A model generated the notes under the pieces. That model was not told the origin of the DNA and ran no database searches. It saw only the letters and a list, made by a program, of their open reading frames with translations. The position numbers and the translations under genes were made by a program. 64,000 nt of DNA, from the NCBI RefSeq assembly GCF_000425225.1, contig NZ_AULJ01000012.1, positions 1 to 64,000 on the forward strand, given 5' to 3'. Below are positions 1-7,317 of the stretch, in pieces; the first letter of the stretch is position 1, and every line of letters starts with the position of its first letter. Origin of the DNA: Pontibacillus marinus BH030004 = DSM 16465 (GTDB lineage: Bacteria; Bacillota; Bacilli; Bacillales; BH030062).

Positions 1-74
1 ATTTGATCGAAGTAGCATGGAGTTAGACAAGTAAAGGTATATAATTGAAGAACCAATAGAAATTAGGTGGAAAC

Positions 75-728
75 TTGGTTAAAAAACAAATAGTAAAAGA
101 AAAAACTATTGCTATGATGGAAAAAGAGTTAGATGCACTCCTCAAAGCTAAAGGTTTTTCTAGAAGGAAGAACTCGACTAAATATCTAAGAAACTTTAAA
201 GAGTCTTCGCAGGGTGTAGAATTAACTACAATAATAAATCCTAAATATCAATCGCATGCCGAAGCCCATCTATATCCTTGGATAAAAATAGAGGTTCCTA
301 ATGTTAATAAAATAGCCCTAAATATGGTGGGTGATGAAAAACTATTAGCTAATAAACCAGATATTACATTAAGGCAACCATTGGAAACCTTGATACCCAA
401 AAGTTATCAAAAAAGGTTATTTTTTTATGAAGATGAAGGATATCTTCAAATTGGAGAGAAACTTAAATTCTATATGATCAATTGGGTATTTAATTTTCTT
501 GATGAGCTTTCAACAGCAAAAGGAATTGTTAAGAGCTATGAAAATAAAGATGCTCGACCATTAAAATCTGACCAGTGGATAATTTATGTGACAGCTTCCT
601 ATATAAGTCTAGATGAATATGATAAAGCTAAGAAGGTCTTAGAGGACAATTTTTCTAGTATAGGAAAACAAAAAAGATATAGAGAAGCATTTAATTATTT
701 GGATAAACTAAAGAAAAATAATTATTAA
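75..728 (+). CDS. hypothetical protein, 217 aa (accessory)
   Basis: Soluble, charged 217-residue protein with no signal peptide or membrane segment. It starts on TTG with AGGTGG four bases upstream; an in-frame ATG ATG pair at 114 gives a 204-residue version beginning at the helix with MEKELDALLKAKGF. The opening (helix, KGF, basic stretch) and the helical C-terminus loosely recall small DUF4304-like proteins, but I do not recognise the family. It is the first gene of the string of small unrelated genes separated by repeat R, whose first copy follows at 791. Function unknown. Confidence 0.7.
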   Translation: MVKKQIVKEKTIAMMEKELDALLKAKGFSRRKNSTKYLRNFKESSQGVELTTIINPKYQSHAEAHLYPWIKIEVPNVNKIALNMVGDEKLLANKPDITLRQPLETLIPKSYQKRLFFYEDEGYLQIGEKLKFYMINWVFNFLDELSTAKGIVKSYENKDARPLKSDQWIIYVTASYISLDEYDKAKKVLEDNFSSIGKQKRYREAFNYLDKLKKNNY

Positions 729-790
729 TATATTTGTAAAATCTGGATAGTTTCAAGGCTTATTGGAGGCTATTGAAGAATATTATCTTT

Positions 791-850
791 TAATTTATCT
801 CGAAATCAAGTCTTCAGTGTTAGGGCGCGAATATGGAATAAAGGTGTTTG
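791..850 (+). repeat. repeat R, copy A
   Basis: First copy of the intergenic repeat. It has the box CTCGAAATCAAGTCTTCA followed by TTAGGGCGCG and GGAATAA. The hairpin and T-run are weaker here than in copies B, C and G. The rest of 729-1015 holds no gene that I can support: only AT-rich sequence and the ribosome binding site of the next gene. Confidence 0.75.
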
Positions 851-1015
851 TACTCTGGATATTTTATGGAACCAATTTAGAATAGCTCGCCCTGGTATTT
901 ACGGTAATTAATCCGGGCTTGTAATGAAAATTATTTAAAACGAGCTTGGTAGTTTTAAAAAGGCTAAATCACGGAATATAAATTCTTCAAATTGCGTAAT
1001 AGAAGAGGATGATCA

Positions 1016-1456
1016 ATGATCATGTATGATGAGATACAAAGTCTAATTGCAGAGTCAAGGGACTCGGTTGAATTTGCAGACTACGGAGACGGGGTGGCTG
1101 AAGAATGGATAATAAAAGCAGAAGAACGTCTAGGATTTAAACTCCCGAATTCATACAAATGGTGGTTAAGAAAGTATGGCGGTGGAGAAATCTACGGTGA
1201 TGAGATATTTAGCATTTATGAACAGGATTTTGATACCGTCGTTGGAGGAGATATTGTTTATATGTATGAATTAAACAAGAAAAATAAAAATTACAGTAAT
1301 GATAAAGTTGTAATTTGTGAAGCTAATGATGCTGTTTTTTATTTTGATTTAAATAATAGAAAAGATGAAAATGAGATGCCAATTTATTCCTTACATGAAA
1401 ATATAAAATATGCAGATAGTTTTATCGAATTTTTAAAGAAGAGGATTAAAGAATAA
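1016..1456 (+). CDS. SMI1/KNR4 (SUKH-1) family immunity-like protein
   Basis: 146-residue protein with the SUKH-1 signature: EERLGFKLPNSYKWWLRKYGGG near residues 35-57, then GDEIF, then a negatively charged C-terminal half ending in a FIEFLKKRIKE helix. In bacteria SUKH proteins are mostly immunity proteins that neutralise polymorphic nuclease or deaminase toxins (family knowledge). No toxin gene is adjacent, so it would be an orphan immunity gene. ATG 1016 is preceded by AGAGGA with a 6-base gap; ATG 1022 is an alternative. It lies between repeat copies A and B. Confidence 0.85.
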   Translation: MIMYDEIQSLIAESRDSVEFADYGDGVAEEWIIKAEERLGFKLPNSYKWWLRKYGGGEIYGDEIFSIYEQDFDTVVGGDIVYMYELNKKNKNYSNDKVVICEANDAVFYFDLNNRKDENEMPIYSLHENIKYADSFIEFLKKRIKE

Positions 1457-1508
1457 TTGGGCTTGTGTTGTCTTAACCAGTTCTATAGTTTAAGAACAAT
1501 GTAATAAA

Positions 1509-1680
1509 AGTTTCGAATTTAAATCTTCAGTATTCGGGCGCTTTTCTGGAATAAGGAAAGCCCTTTTTATTTGTCTTGATCGTATATTAGAGCAGGCTAT
1601 TAACTAGATATTTGTTTTAAAATTTGAGTTGGAAAAATGTACTTAAACTAGGCAGTTTGTTTAAATAATGGTGAGGGGGT
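1509..1680 (+). repeat. repeat R copy B plus leader module P
   Basis: R box (TTTCGAATTTAAATCTTCAG) and GGGCGCTTTTCTGGAATAAGG. The arms CTTTTC and GGAAAG, plus GGG and CCC, form a hairpin followed by TTTTTATTT, so it looks like an intrinsic terminator for the SUKH gene. Module P follows (about 1575-1680): a GTTTTAAAATTTGA segment, ACTTAAACTAGGCAGTTT and GGTGAGGGGG, the last serving as ribosome binding site of the next gene. Copy H at 32.7 kb matches this copy over about 150 bases. Confidence 0.8.
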
Positions 1681-1688
1681 AAAAGGGA

Positions 1689-1988
1689 ATTTCATATATA
1701 GATTGGAGACACTTAGTAGAAAAATTCACACCAGCAGGATACGTTGGTGATTGGGAATCTATTGCAATGGTATTTCTTGTACCTTTAGTTATATTAATCG
1801 CGAGAAAGTGGAAATGGTTTGCGGTTTTTCTAACATTAGATATACTTTTTGCTTATATGATATTTGATTATATTTTAAACGGTACTAATGCAAAGGGTAT
1901 GGTAATATTCTGGATTATAATTCTGTTACTGTATTTTGTTTCTTTAATACAATTAATATCTAATTTCTATAAAAAGAGAAATAGTTAG
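1689..1988 (+). CDS. small membrane protein, 99 aa, probable ATT start
   Basis: An ATG at 1767 gives 73 residues, but it has no ribosome binding site. The frame stays open upstream to ATT 1689, which sits 8 bases after GGTGAGGGGG (1671-1680) and adds a plausible N-terminal segment (ISYIDWRHLVEKFTPAGYVGDWES). I therefore call the longer form with an ATT start (inference). Two or three hydrophobic helices follow (about residues 27-40, 45-60 and 70-90), then a basic tail KKRNS. Family unknown. It is bracketed by R/P repeats B and C. Confidence 0.6.
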   Translation: MSYIDWRHLVEKFTPAGYVGDWESIAMVFLVPLVILIARKWKWFAVFLTLDILFAYMIFDYILNGTNAKGMVIFWIIILLLYFVSLIQLISNFYKKRNS

Positions 1989-2038
1989 GGATAATTCATA
2001 TTCAACAAGCGGGTGATTTAGCGAAACAGATTAATGAA

Positions 2039-2227
2039 AATCTCGAATTCAAGTCTTCAAGATTAGGGCGCGATTCTTTAATAAGAATTAGCGTCTTTTT
2101 TTTTATTTTCAGAATGTAAAGACAGAATAATTCCCTACTCAACCTAATTGGGTAATTATGTTAAAATGGAGGTGCATTGTGAAAAGAAGGTCTTAAACTA
2201 AAGAAGCAGTTTAATATATGAGGGGTT
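2039..2227 (+). repeat. repeat R copy C plus leader module P
   Basis: Best preserved R copy: CTCGAATTCAAGTCTTCA, AGGGCGC, arms GATTCTT/AAGAATT around TAAT, closing AGCGTC, then a T8 run. This is a convincing terminator. Module P (about 2140-2227) has AATTGGGTAATTATGTTAAAAT, GTGAAAAG and CTTAAACTAAAGAAGCAGTTT, ending in AGGGG, which serves the lipoprotein gene at 2234. Copy G at 7.05 kb has the same hairpin sequence and the same start of module P. Confidence 0.85.
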
Positions 2228-2233
2228 TTTAAA

Positions 2234-2713
2234 TTGAAAAATTTAATTCTGATATTTTCATCATTATTTATTTTTGGATGTTTGGTGGCTTGTAGTTCTG
2301 AACCAGCTGCCAAAGAAGATAATCAACCTAAAGAAAGTGCGGAACAAGCGAATAATAGTTCTGAAACTGCACAAACAAGCAAAAAAGAAGATATAGATGA
2401 AAAAAATGGATATGATTATTTTGTAAAGAACCGTGATGAAACAATAGAAAAGCTTGATTTGTTTGTTGAAGATGTAAGTAAAGGTATAGAAAGTGAAGTA
2501 GATGTTGTAACTATTTCAGATGAAGTAAGCTTTACTCGTAAATTATATTTTGATGGTGAATTTATCACAACACAGGAAATTGAAATCGAAGACAAACCTC
2601 TTAAATGTTCGAATATCGAGAAACGAAATTCGGAAGATTTAATTGTTTATCATTTATCCGAGTGCGAAAATACAGCAGGAATATTACAAGTTAATATACC
2701 ACCACAACAATGA
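2234..2713 (+). CDS. small lipoprotein, 159 aa
   Basis: TTG start behind GAGGGG. The N-terminus is a lipoprotein signal peptide: KN, a hydrophobic stretch, then the lipobox LVAC with the lipidated Cys near residue 20. A low-complexity acidic/Gln/Ser linker covers about residues 22-55, then a small globular domain with two further Cys (near 124 and 143) that could form a disulfide outside the membrane. No recognised family. It is a typical cargo of the array, sitting between leader P of copy C and a hairpin at 2734. Confidence 0.75.
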   Translation: MKNLILIFSSLFIFGCLVACSSEPAAKEDNQPKESAEQANNSSETAQTSKKEDIDEKNGYDYFVKNRDETIEKLDLFVEDVSKGIESEVDVVTISDEVSFTRKLYFDGEFITTQEIEIEDKPLKCSNIEKRNSEDLIVYHLSECENTAGILQVNIPPQQ

Positions 2714-2733
2714 TAATTAAACTAAAGGATGCA

Positions 2734-2775
2734 GTTACTTCAAGAAGGAGAACGCACCTTTCTAATTGAAGTAAC
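2734..2775 (+). repeat. long hairpin after the lipoprotein gene
   Basis: Perfect 10-base inverted repeat GTTACTTCAA / TTGAAGTAAC with inner arms GAAGG/CCTTTC. It is preceded by AACTAAAGGATGCAGTT, which resembles the end of module P. There is no T-run, so this is a structured RNA or attenuator rather than a standard terminator. It lies between the lipoprotein and the next small membrane protein. Confidence 0.6.
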
Positions 2776-2852
2776 GAGGCAGGTTTCTATAATAAAAAGG
2801 TAGCGTTAATAATTTGGGAATGGACAAAAAGCGGGGGAGAGATAGATTTCTT

Positions 2853-3044
2853 ATGAACAGAAAACTAATTGGAAATAGCATTAGTTCTTTTGGGTTAGGT
2901 GTGCTTGTAAGTGCAATTGTCCATCCTTTAGGTTTTATGGAAAGCGATAACGTGTTTTATATAATGATGTTAGTTGGGTTAATTTTAATTCAAATTGGAA
3001 GGAGTTACGGTGAATACAAGGGCGGTAAAAGAAAATCACAATAG
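2853..3044 (+). CDS. small membrane protein, 63 aa
   Basis: Begins at ATG 2853 with GGGGGAGA at 2833-2840; an upstream TTG at 2814 would add 13 residues but lacks a ribosome binding site. Two hydrophobic helices (about residues 8-24 and 33-49) are separated by HPLGFMESDN, with a basic C-terminal tail GGKRKSQ. Family not recognised. It belongs to the same run of small genes. Confidence 0.6.
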   Translation: MNRKLIGNSISSFGLGVLVSAIVHPLGFMESDNVFYIMMLVGLILIQIGRSYGEYKGGKRKSQ

Positions 3045-3435
3045 GTTTTAAATTTTCTTGTTAAAATAAACGGTAGCAAGAGATGAACAAGGGGCTGTGA
3101 TACGACAGTTTTTAAGCTATTACTGGTATTTTCTTATTGTAATATCACTAAAATGAAGGTAAGAAAGGTATAGGCAATGTGAAGAACTACACTTAAACAA
3201 ACGGGTGCAAGATTAAAAAAAATAGCATTTATCTCGAATTCAAGTAATCCACAAACGGGCGCTTTTCTGTAATAAACAGAGGTGCTCTTTTATTTATTTG
3301 GTGTTTCGTTTTAACAAAGATAAATACTTTACGATATTACTGTTATGGTGAATTATATGATTAGGGACTATATACAGAGTTATCCTAAAATGAATTCCCC
3401 TCGAATTATGATTGTTTTAAAGGGTGAAATAAGAA
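3045..3435 (+). repeat. gene-free 390-bp spacer with module P and repeat R copy D
   Basis: No coding frame is supported here. A P-like leader lies at about 3125-3215 (ATATCACTAAAATGAAGG, GTGAAGAAC, ACTTAAACAAACGGGTGCAAG). It runs directly into R copy D at 3229-3298 (CTCGAATTCAAGTAATCC, CGGGCGC, arms TCTGT/ACAGA, then TTTTATTTATTT). P followed by R with no gene between them looks like an empty unit whose cargo was lost or never inserted. The ribosome binding site AAGGGTGA of the next gene is at 3420-3427. Confidence 0.65.
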
Positions 3436-3696
3436 ATGACTTCCTTAATGTGGTTATCGGTTTGGGTAATTATTTTTAGTGTACTAGAATTTTTAATAAT
3501 TGCTGTCCTTCATAGTATCTTAGGCTTTAATAACTTACTTTACTTATTGCCCATAATCTTTTTTATTATAAATCCATTATTCATTGTATTTTCATTAAAA
3601 AGATTGCAAAGGAAGAAAAGGATAGTAGGAGCATTTATTTTGTTCTGTCCTTTGGTGTTCATATTCTGTATATGGATGTTTAATTTGCCAACTTAA
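3436..3696 (+). CDS. small membrane protein, 86 aa
   Basis: ATG with AAGGGTGA upstream. Strongly hydrophobic: three predicted helices (about residues 5-25, 32-52 and 63-82), with a basic loop KRLQRKKR between helices 2 and 3 that should face the cytoplasm. No family recognised. It sits between repeat copies D and E. Confidence 0.65.
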   Translation: MTSLMWLSVWVIIFSVLEFLIIAVLHSILGFNNLLYLLPIIFFIINPLFIVFSLKRLQRKKRIVGAFILFCPLVFIFCIWMFNLPT

Positions 3697-3789
3697 AAAG
3701 AAGAGTTCTTTCCTGATGTATCTTGAATGAACTTAATATATGTATTTGTTTTTATAGCCTTAACTGTTGGATCATAATCTGGAAAAGTA

Positions 3790-3957
3790 GTTATCTCGAA
3801 ATCAAGTCTTCCGCATAAGGGCGCTTTCCTGGCATAAGGAAAGTTCTTTTTATGTGTTATGATCATCTAATAGCGCAGGTTATAACTGGATATATGTGTT
3901 AAAACTTGAATTAGATTGTGAAACAGTGTAATTAAGCTAACAAATAATTTAATAGGG
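3790..3957 (+). repeat. repeat R copy E plus leader module P
   Basis: CTCGAAATCAAGTCTTCC, AGGGCGC, arms CTTTCC/GGAAAG around TGGCATAA, then CTTTTTATG: terminator-like. Module P follows with CTAATAGCGCAGGTTATAAC, GTGTTAAAACTTGAATTAG and GTGTAATTAAGCTAAC, ending in AATAGGGAG, the ribosome binding region of the acetyltransferase gene. Confidence 0.8.
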
Positions 3958-3967
3958 AGACAACAAT

Positions 3968-4495
3968 ATGGTATTTGAAACTGAAAGAATTTATTTTAGA
4001 AAGTTAGAAAAAGAAGATATATCAATTCTTCATCGCTGGCAAAATGATACGGAAGTATATTCGAATGTGAGTGACTCTATTGACTTATATAGTAAAGAAG
4101 ATATAGAAAAGTTTTATGACAAAATCAAGAATGGTAAAAACTTTATCATAGTAGAGAAAAATACAAATAAAGAAATTGGCAGAGTAGCATTACCCTTTCT
4201 AGATTATGAACAACAAAATACTGAAATTATAATTATGATTGGGGAAAAAGAATATTGGGGTAAAGGGTATGGAAAAGAATCATTTCAACTGCTATTAGAT
4301 TATATATTTAACGAACTTAATTTACATCGTGTGGGGCTAAAGGTATTTTCTTTTAATGAAAATGCATTTAAATTATACGAAAAATTTGGCTTTCAAGTTG
4401 AAGGGAAAATAAGAGAGTCATTTTATAGAAATGGGAAATGGCACGATATTTATTTAATGGGATTATTAAAAAGTGAATATTTAAAAGGAAATTAA
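3968..4495 (+). CDS. GNAT family N-acetyltransferase (RimJ/RimL/SpeG type)
   Basis: 175 residues, full length for a GNAT domain. It opens with the RimJ/SpeG-like ETERIYFRKLEKEDISILHRW. Motif A, which binds the acetyl-CoA pyrophosphate, is YWGKGYGKES (about residues 97-106). Motif B contains HRVGLKVFSFNENAFKLYEKFGFQVEGK, and the tail (FYRNGKWHDIYLMGLL) is typical. It transfers acetyl from acetyl-CoA to an amine, here unknown: protein N-terminus, polyamine or antibiotic are all possible. It has its own leader P and lies ahead of a decayed group II intron. Confidence 0.9.
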   Translation: MVFETERIYFRKLEKEDISILHRWQNDTEVYSNVSDSIDLYSKEDIEKFYDKIKNGKNFIIVEKNTNKEIGRVALPFLDYEQQNTEIIIMIGEKEYWGKGYGKESFQLLLDYIFNELNLHRVGLKVFSFNENAFKLYEKFGFQVEGKIRESFYRNGKWHDIYLMGLLKSEYLKGN

Positions 4496-4510
4496 ACAAA
4501 TATTCAAAAC

Positions 4511-4694
4511 CTTCTTATCCTACATGAAGATGTTCACCGACTGATTCATTCGAAGGAAAAGGAAAGAATAGATCACTATATCCATCACATAACATTAATC
4601 GAACCAAGTTAAATAAGATTAACAAATACCGTGATGGCATGCTCTGTGTGGAGCAGGGGAGAAGCTGGAGATAACGTCAAACGCTTACCTATTG
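4511..4694 (+). mobile_element. remnant of a group II intron (3' end)
   Basis: Reading from 4511 gives LLILHEDVHRLIH and then a basic helical segment, ending at a stop at 4610. This matches the C-terminal HNH region of group II intron reverse transcriptases (HEDVHRLIH is diagnostic). With a one-base shift the frame continues as NQVKKINKYRD, again like the maturase C-terminus, so the ORF is frameshifted. Downstream GTGTGGAGCAGGGGAGAAGC and GGAGATAACGTCAAACGC, ending CCTATTGCT, look like the domain V/VI region of such introns. The bulk of the intron is missing. Confidence 0.6.
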
Positions 4695-4730
4695 CTAACG
4701 AATCTTTAATAAGAATTTGCGTCTTTTCTC
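4695..4730 (+). repeat. repeat R, partial copy F (hairpin half)
   Basis: Only the hairpin and terminator part of R remains: AACGAATCTTTAATAAGAAT, then TTGCGTCTTTTC, nearly identical to the loop and 3' arm of copies C and G. The conserved upstream box is absent and replaced by the intron 3' end. The rest of 4731-4889 holds only a weak hairpin and T-rich sequence, with no gene. Confidence 0.6.
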
Positions 4731-4889
4731 TTCAGTCTTATATTCAGCTCTATTAATATATTTCTGTTTGGGGCAAGCTCAAGGTTTCTTGAGAAACAAT
4801 CGAAAAAACAGCGTAAAAAAATACAAGGGATGTCTATAACAAGGCATCCCTTTTCTATATTAATTATTTAGTTTCTAAGCGATTTATAT

Positions 4890-5468
4890 CTAATCATGGG
4901 ATAGCATATTAAACATATAGTCAAATAACTTGTCCTGGGTAATTCCGAGTTCATCGGAAGTAATCGCATGATGAACATTTAATCCATACCCTATAAGTAA
5001 GAAGAGTTGACTCACATTCGTCGCATCAATATTAGATGGAATAGCTCCATGTTCTTGTCCATAGCGTATCCATTCTTTCGATTGTTCCAAGACAGTTTTA
5101 TGATGTTGCTCTAATAGTTGCGCAACGGATGGATCATGTCGATGGGAGAGTAGATAAAGTATAATTTCATTGCTTACGCTATCAGAATTAAAGGTGAAAG
5201 TCTCCGTCGTTTGATAAAGCGGTGAATGAAGCTTTTCTTCAGCGGGGTTTTGTGCTGCTTCATAAAAACGCTGATTGACTTGTTCAAGCTTTGAAGTTAA
5301 TAATTTTGCAAAAAGTTCATTTTTACTTTTGACATAATGATAGATGCCACCCTTTGTTAGTTCTGTGCGTTCCATAATATCTTTTAGGGTTGTTTTTTGA
5401 CATCCTTTTTCTTTTATGAGGATTTCGGTATTATTTAAGATCGTTTGCCACGTACTGTTGTCCGTCAT
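4890..5468 (-). CDS. TetR/AcrR family transcriptional regulator
   Basis: 192 residues. The N-terminal TetR HTH is clear: AEILIKEKGCQKTTLKDIMERTELTKGGIYHYVKSKNELFAKLL-like sequence (about residues 10-52), with the recognition helix GGIYHYVKSK. The remainder is a helical ligand-binding and dimerisation domain. I chose the ATG at 5468 (AAAGGA eight bases upstream); ATGs at 5477 and 5510 are possible. It is divergent from a membrane protein gene with two palindrome-like sites between them, which suggests that it represses itself and that neighbour. Ligand unknown. Confidence 0.88.
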   Translation of the reverse strand: MTDNSTWQTILNNTEILIKEKGCQKTTLKDIMERTELTKGGIYHYVKSKNELFAKLLTSKLEQVNQRFYEAAQNPAEEKLHSPLYQTTETFTFNSDSVSNEIILYLLSHRHDPSVAQLLEQHHKTVLEQSKEWIRYGQEHGAIPSNIDATNVSQLFLLIGYGLNVHHAITSDELGITQDKLFDYMFNMLSHD

Positions 5469-5504
5469 TGGATTCATCCTTTCTTCTATCCTCTCATCAT
5501 ATAA

Positions 5505-5556
5505 AACCAACCAATGGTTTGTAAAACCCTCTTTACAAACCGTCGGTCGGTATGTA
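5505..5556. promoter_or_regulatory. candidate TetR operator pair
   Basis: Two imperfect palindromes lie in the divergent spacer: ACCAACCAATGGTTTGT (about 5506-5522) and TACAAACCGTCGGTCGGTAT (from about 5534). The ACC...GGT half-sites are typical of TetR-family operators. Assignment to the adjacent regulator is an inference from position. Confidence 0.5.
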
Positions 5557-5593
5557 AAACTGAAAATAACATAATAAAGGAGCTGAAAAGATC

Positions 5594-6286
5594 ATGTTTA
5601 ATTTTTTATTAATCGCTCATATTATAGGTGGTTTTAGTGCTTTATTCTTGCTATGGGTACCCATTTTCACAAAAAAAGGAGGAACGTGGCATACCAGAAC
5701 AGGTTGGATGTTTGTATATGCAATGAGTCTAGTGAGCATTTCAGCTGTAGGGCTGGCATTAATAAGAATCTTTTTTCAAACGCATACTTCAGCTGATCAG
5801 GTATCCTTTTCCATATTTCTCATTTTTATTGCTGTATTAAGTTCAATGTCAGCCTATTATGGAATTCGAGTTCTCCGTTACAAACGAAAATCGTCACGTC
5901 ATCGTAATAGCATGGACTTAGCTGCTTCATCCCTTTTATTCACCAGTGGAATAACTTGTTTGATTTATGGATTCATGATTGGAAATGGCTTAATTCAGTA
6001 TTTTCCCATTATTGGAGTTGTTTTAGGGGCTGCTCAACTGGCCTATTGGTTAAGACCCATGGCACACAAAAATAGTTGGATTGTTGAGCATATCGCAGGT
6101 ATGATGTCATGTGCGATATCAACAGTTACAGCGTTTACAGTTTTTGGGGCCCCGCGTTTATTTCAATTAGGTTCAGGAAACGTACTTTTATGGTTTTTGC
6201 CAACCATTGTATTTATTCCTATGATTATTGGGTTTAGTAGAAAGTACTCGCTTCCAAGAAAAGGGGAAGGTGTGAAAAGTGCATAA
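5594..6286 (+). CDS. multi-pass membrane protein, DUF2306-like, TetR partner
   Basis: 230 residues with about seven hydrophobic helices. The first helix, FLLIAHIIGGFSALFLLWVP, is followed by KKGGTWHTRTGWMFVYAMS, a helix-His-Gly arrangement like that of DUF2306-type small membrane proteins. Further His occur at HRNSMDLAAS and near VEHIAG. Basic C-terminus. No enzymatic function is assigned. It starts at ATG 5594 behind AAAGGAG and is transcribed away from the TetR gene, so it is the probable regulated target and may respond to a toxic or lipophilic ligand. Confidence 0.65.
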   Translation: MFNFLLIAHIIGGFSALFLLWVPIFTKKGGTWHTRTGWMFVYAMSLVSISAVGLALIRIFFQTHTSADQVSFSIFLIFIAVLSSMSAYYGIRVLRYKRKSSRHRNSMDLAASSLLFTSGITCLIYGFMIGNGLIQYFPIIGVVLGAAQLAYWLRPMAHKNSWIVEHIAGMMSCAISTVTAFTVFGAPRLFQLGSGNVLLWFLPTIVFIPMIIGFSRKYSLPRKGEGVKSA

Positions 6287-6432
6287 AAAAGATTAAATGA
6301 AATCATGAGAAAAGGAAGAAATGTACTACTTACGTTTAGATTAGAGGAAGTAATAAACATAGATTGACAAGATTTTATTATAATAAATAAAAAGTTACTA
6401 ACGTATTATTTATGTGAAAGGATGATTACTGT

Positions 6433-6771
6433 ATGTTTATTTCAGTTACTAGGTTGCATTTAAAAGGAAAGCGAAAATTACCTAAATTTTTCTTTCATAC
6501 AATTAAGTCCATTCTTCAGTCAAAAAAAGCAGAAGGACTAAAATTTTCTTCTTTTAACAAAGAAGGATGGGATACATACTGGACTCTAACCGTATGGGAA
6601 AGTAAGGAAGATATGATTTTTTTTAGAAATAATGGTAATCATTTAAAAGCAATGAAAACATCACGAACTATAGCAGATAAATTAGAGTATATTAACTGCG
6701 AGAGAGAAACTATACCTACTTGGAATGAGTGTAAAGACAAATTATATAAGAAGTATGGAAGACTTGAGTGA
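6433..6771 (+). CDS. ABM/DUF3291-like small protein
   Basis: 112 residues, cytoplasmic. The pattern SVTRLHLKGKRKLPKFFFHT ... GWDTYWTLTVWESKEDMIFFRNNGNHLKAM is that of ferredoxin-like ABM-fold proteins: a first strand, then WTLTVWES, then the RN..H..AM helix. It often appears in proteins annotated as DUF3291 or monooxygenase-like; activity is unproven. ATG follows AAAGGATGA. A truncated VOC-family gene fragment lies immediately downstream. Confidence 0.65.
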   Translation: MFISVTRLHLKGKRKLPKFFFHTIKSILQSKKAEGLKFSSFNKEGWDTYWTLTVWESKEDMIFFRNNGNHLKAMKTSRTIADKLEYINCERETIPTWNECKDKLYKKYGRLE

Positions 6772-6777
6772 GTTTAA

Positions 6778-7020
6778 AAGTTTCTAAAAAGAGTTGGTTC
6801 AGCTCAAGAAAAACAAAGAGAACAACACCCTACTGTTCTACGTTTTGATGTAGACTCGTTAATTACTGAGGTAGAAAGGTTAGAGGATCGCGGAGTTGTC
6901 TTTTTACATAGAAGTTTAAATTTTGATTGGAGGAAAATTGCAGTTTTTAAGGACCCTGATGGAAATAGAGTTGAATTAGGAGAAATTAATAGATCCAGCG
7001 GTTTATATATACCAAATTAA
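6778..7020 (+). pseudogene. truncated glyoxalase/VOC-family gene fragment
   Basis: An open frame of about 80 codons, with no start codon or ribosome binding site, follows an in-frame stop at 6775. It reads HPTVLRFDVDSLITEVERLE, then GVVFLHRS, then KIAVFKDPDGNRVELGEI, ending at TAA 7018. The last part is the classic C-terminal strand of VOC (glyoxalase/bleomycin-resistance) domains, whose E is a metal ligand. The N-terminal half is missing, so this is a decayed remnant. It is followed within 40 bases by repeat copy G. Confidence 0.7.
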
Positions 7021-7052
7021 CAAAATTTATTGTTTAAGAATATTTTAGCAAT

Positions 7053-7231
7053 TTATCTCTAATTCAAGTATTCAACATAAGGGCGCGATTCTTTAATAAG
7101 AATTAGCGTCTTTTTTTATTTTCGAAACGATAAGGAAGAAGAATTCTCTTCGTAATCTAATTGGGTAATTATGTTAAAATTGAGTAGCATTGTGAAAAGA
7201 TAATCTTATACGAACTGGGTGGGTTATCTTA
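7053..7231 (+). repeat. repeat R copy G plus leader module P
   Basis: CTCTAATTCAAGTATTCA, AGGGCGC, arms GATTCTT/AAGAATT, AGCGTC and T7: same hairpin as copy C. Module P (about 7150-7231) carries AATTGGGTAATTATGTTAAAAT and GCATTGTGAAAAG as in copy C, then diverges. It lies 90 bases before the nucleosidase gene and is the last copy of the 5' array. Confidence 0.85.
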
Positions 7232-7317
7232 AAAACCTATATCATTATGGGTTTGCAAGATGTCGGTGTTAATAGATAATAAAATTCTTTAATTACAAAA
7301 AGTTAGGTGATAAGTCG

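Noticed and set aside
791-4730. R copies considered as integron attC sites
   Set aside because: No RYYYAAC/GTTRRRY core pair and no integrase in the window; the hairpin is instead of terminator type with a T-run.
791-7122. R copies considered as a CRISPR array
   Set aside because: Spacing is irregular (hundreds of bases with genes between), copies are diverged, and no cas gene is present.
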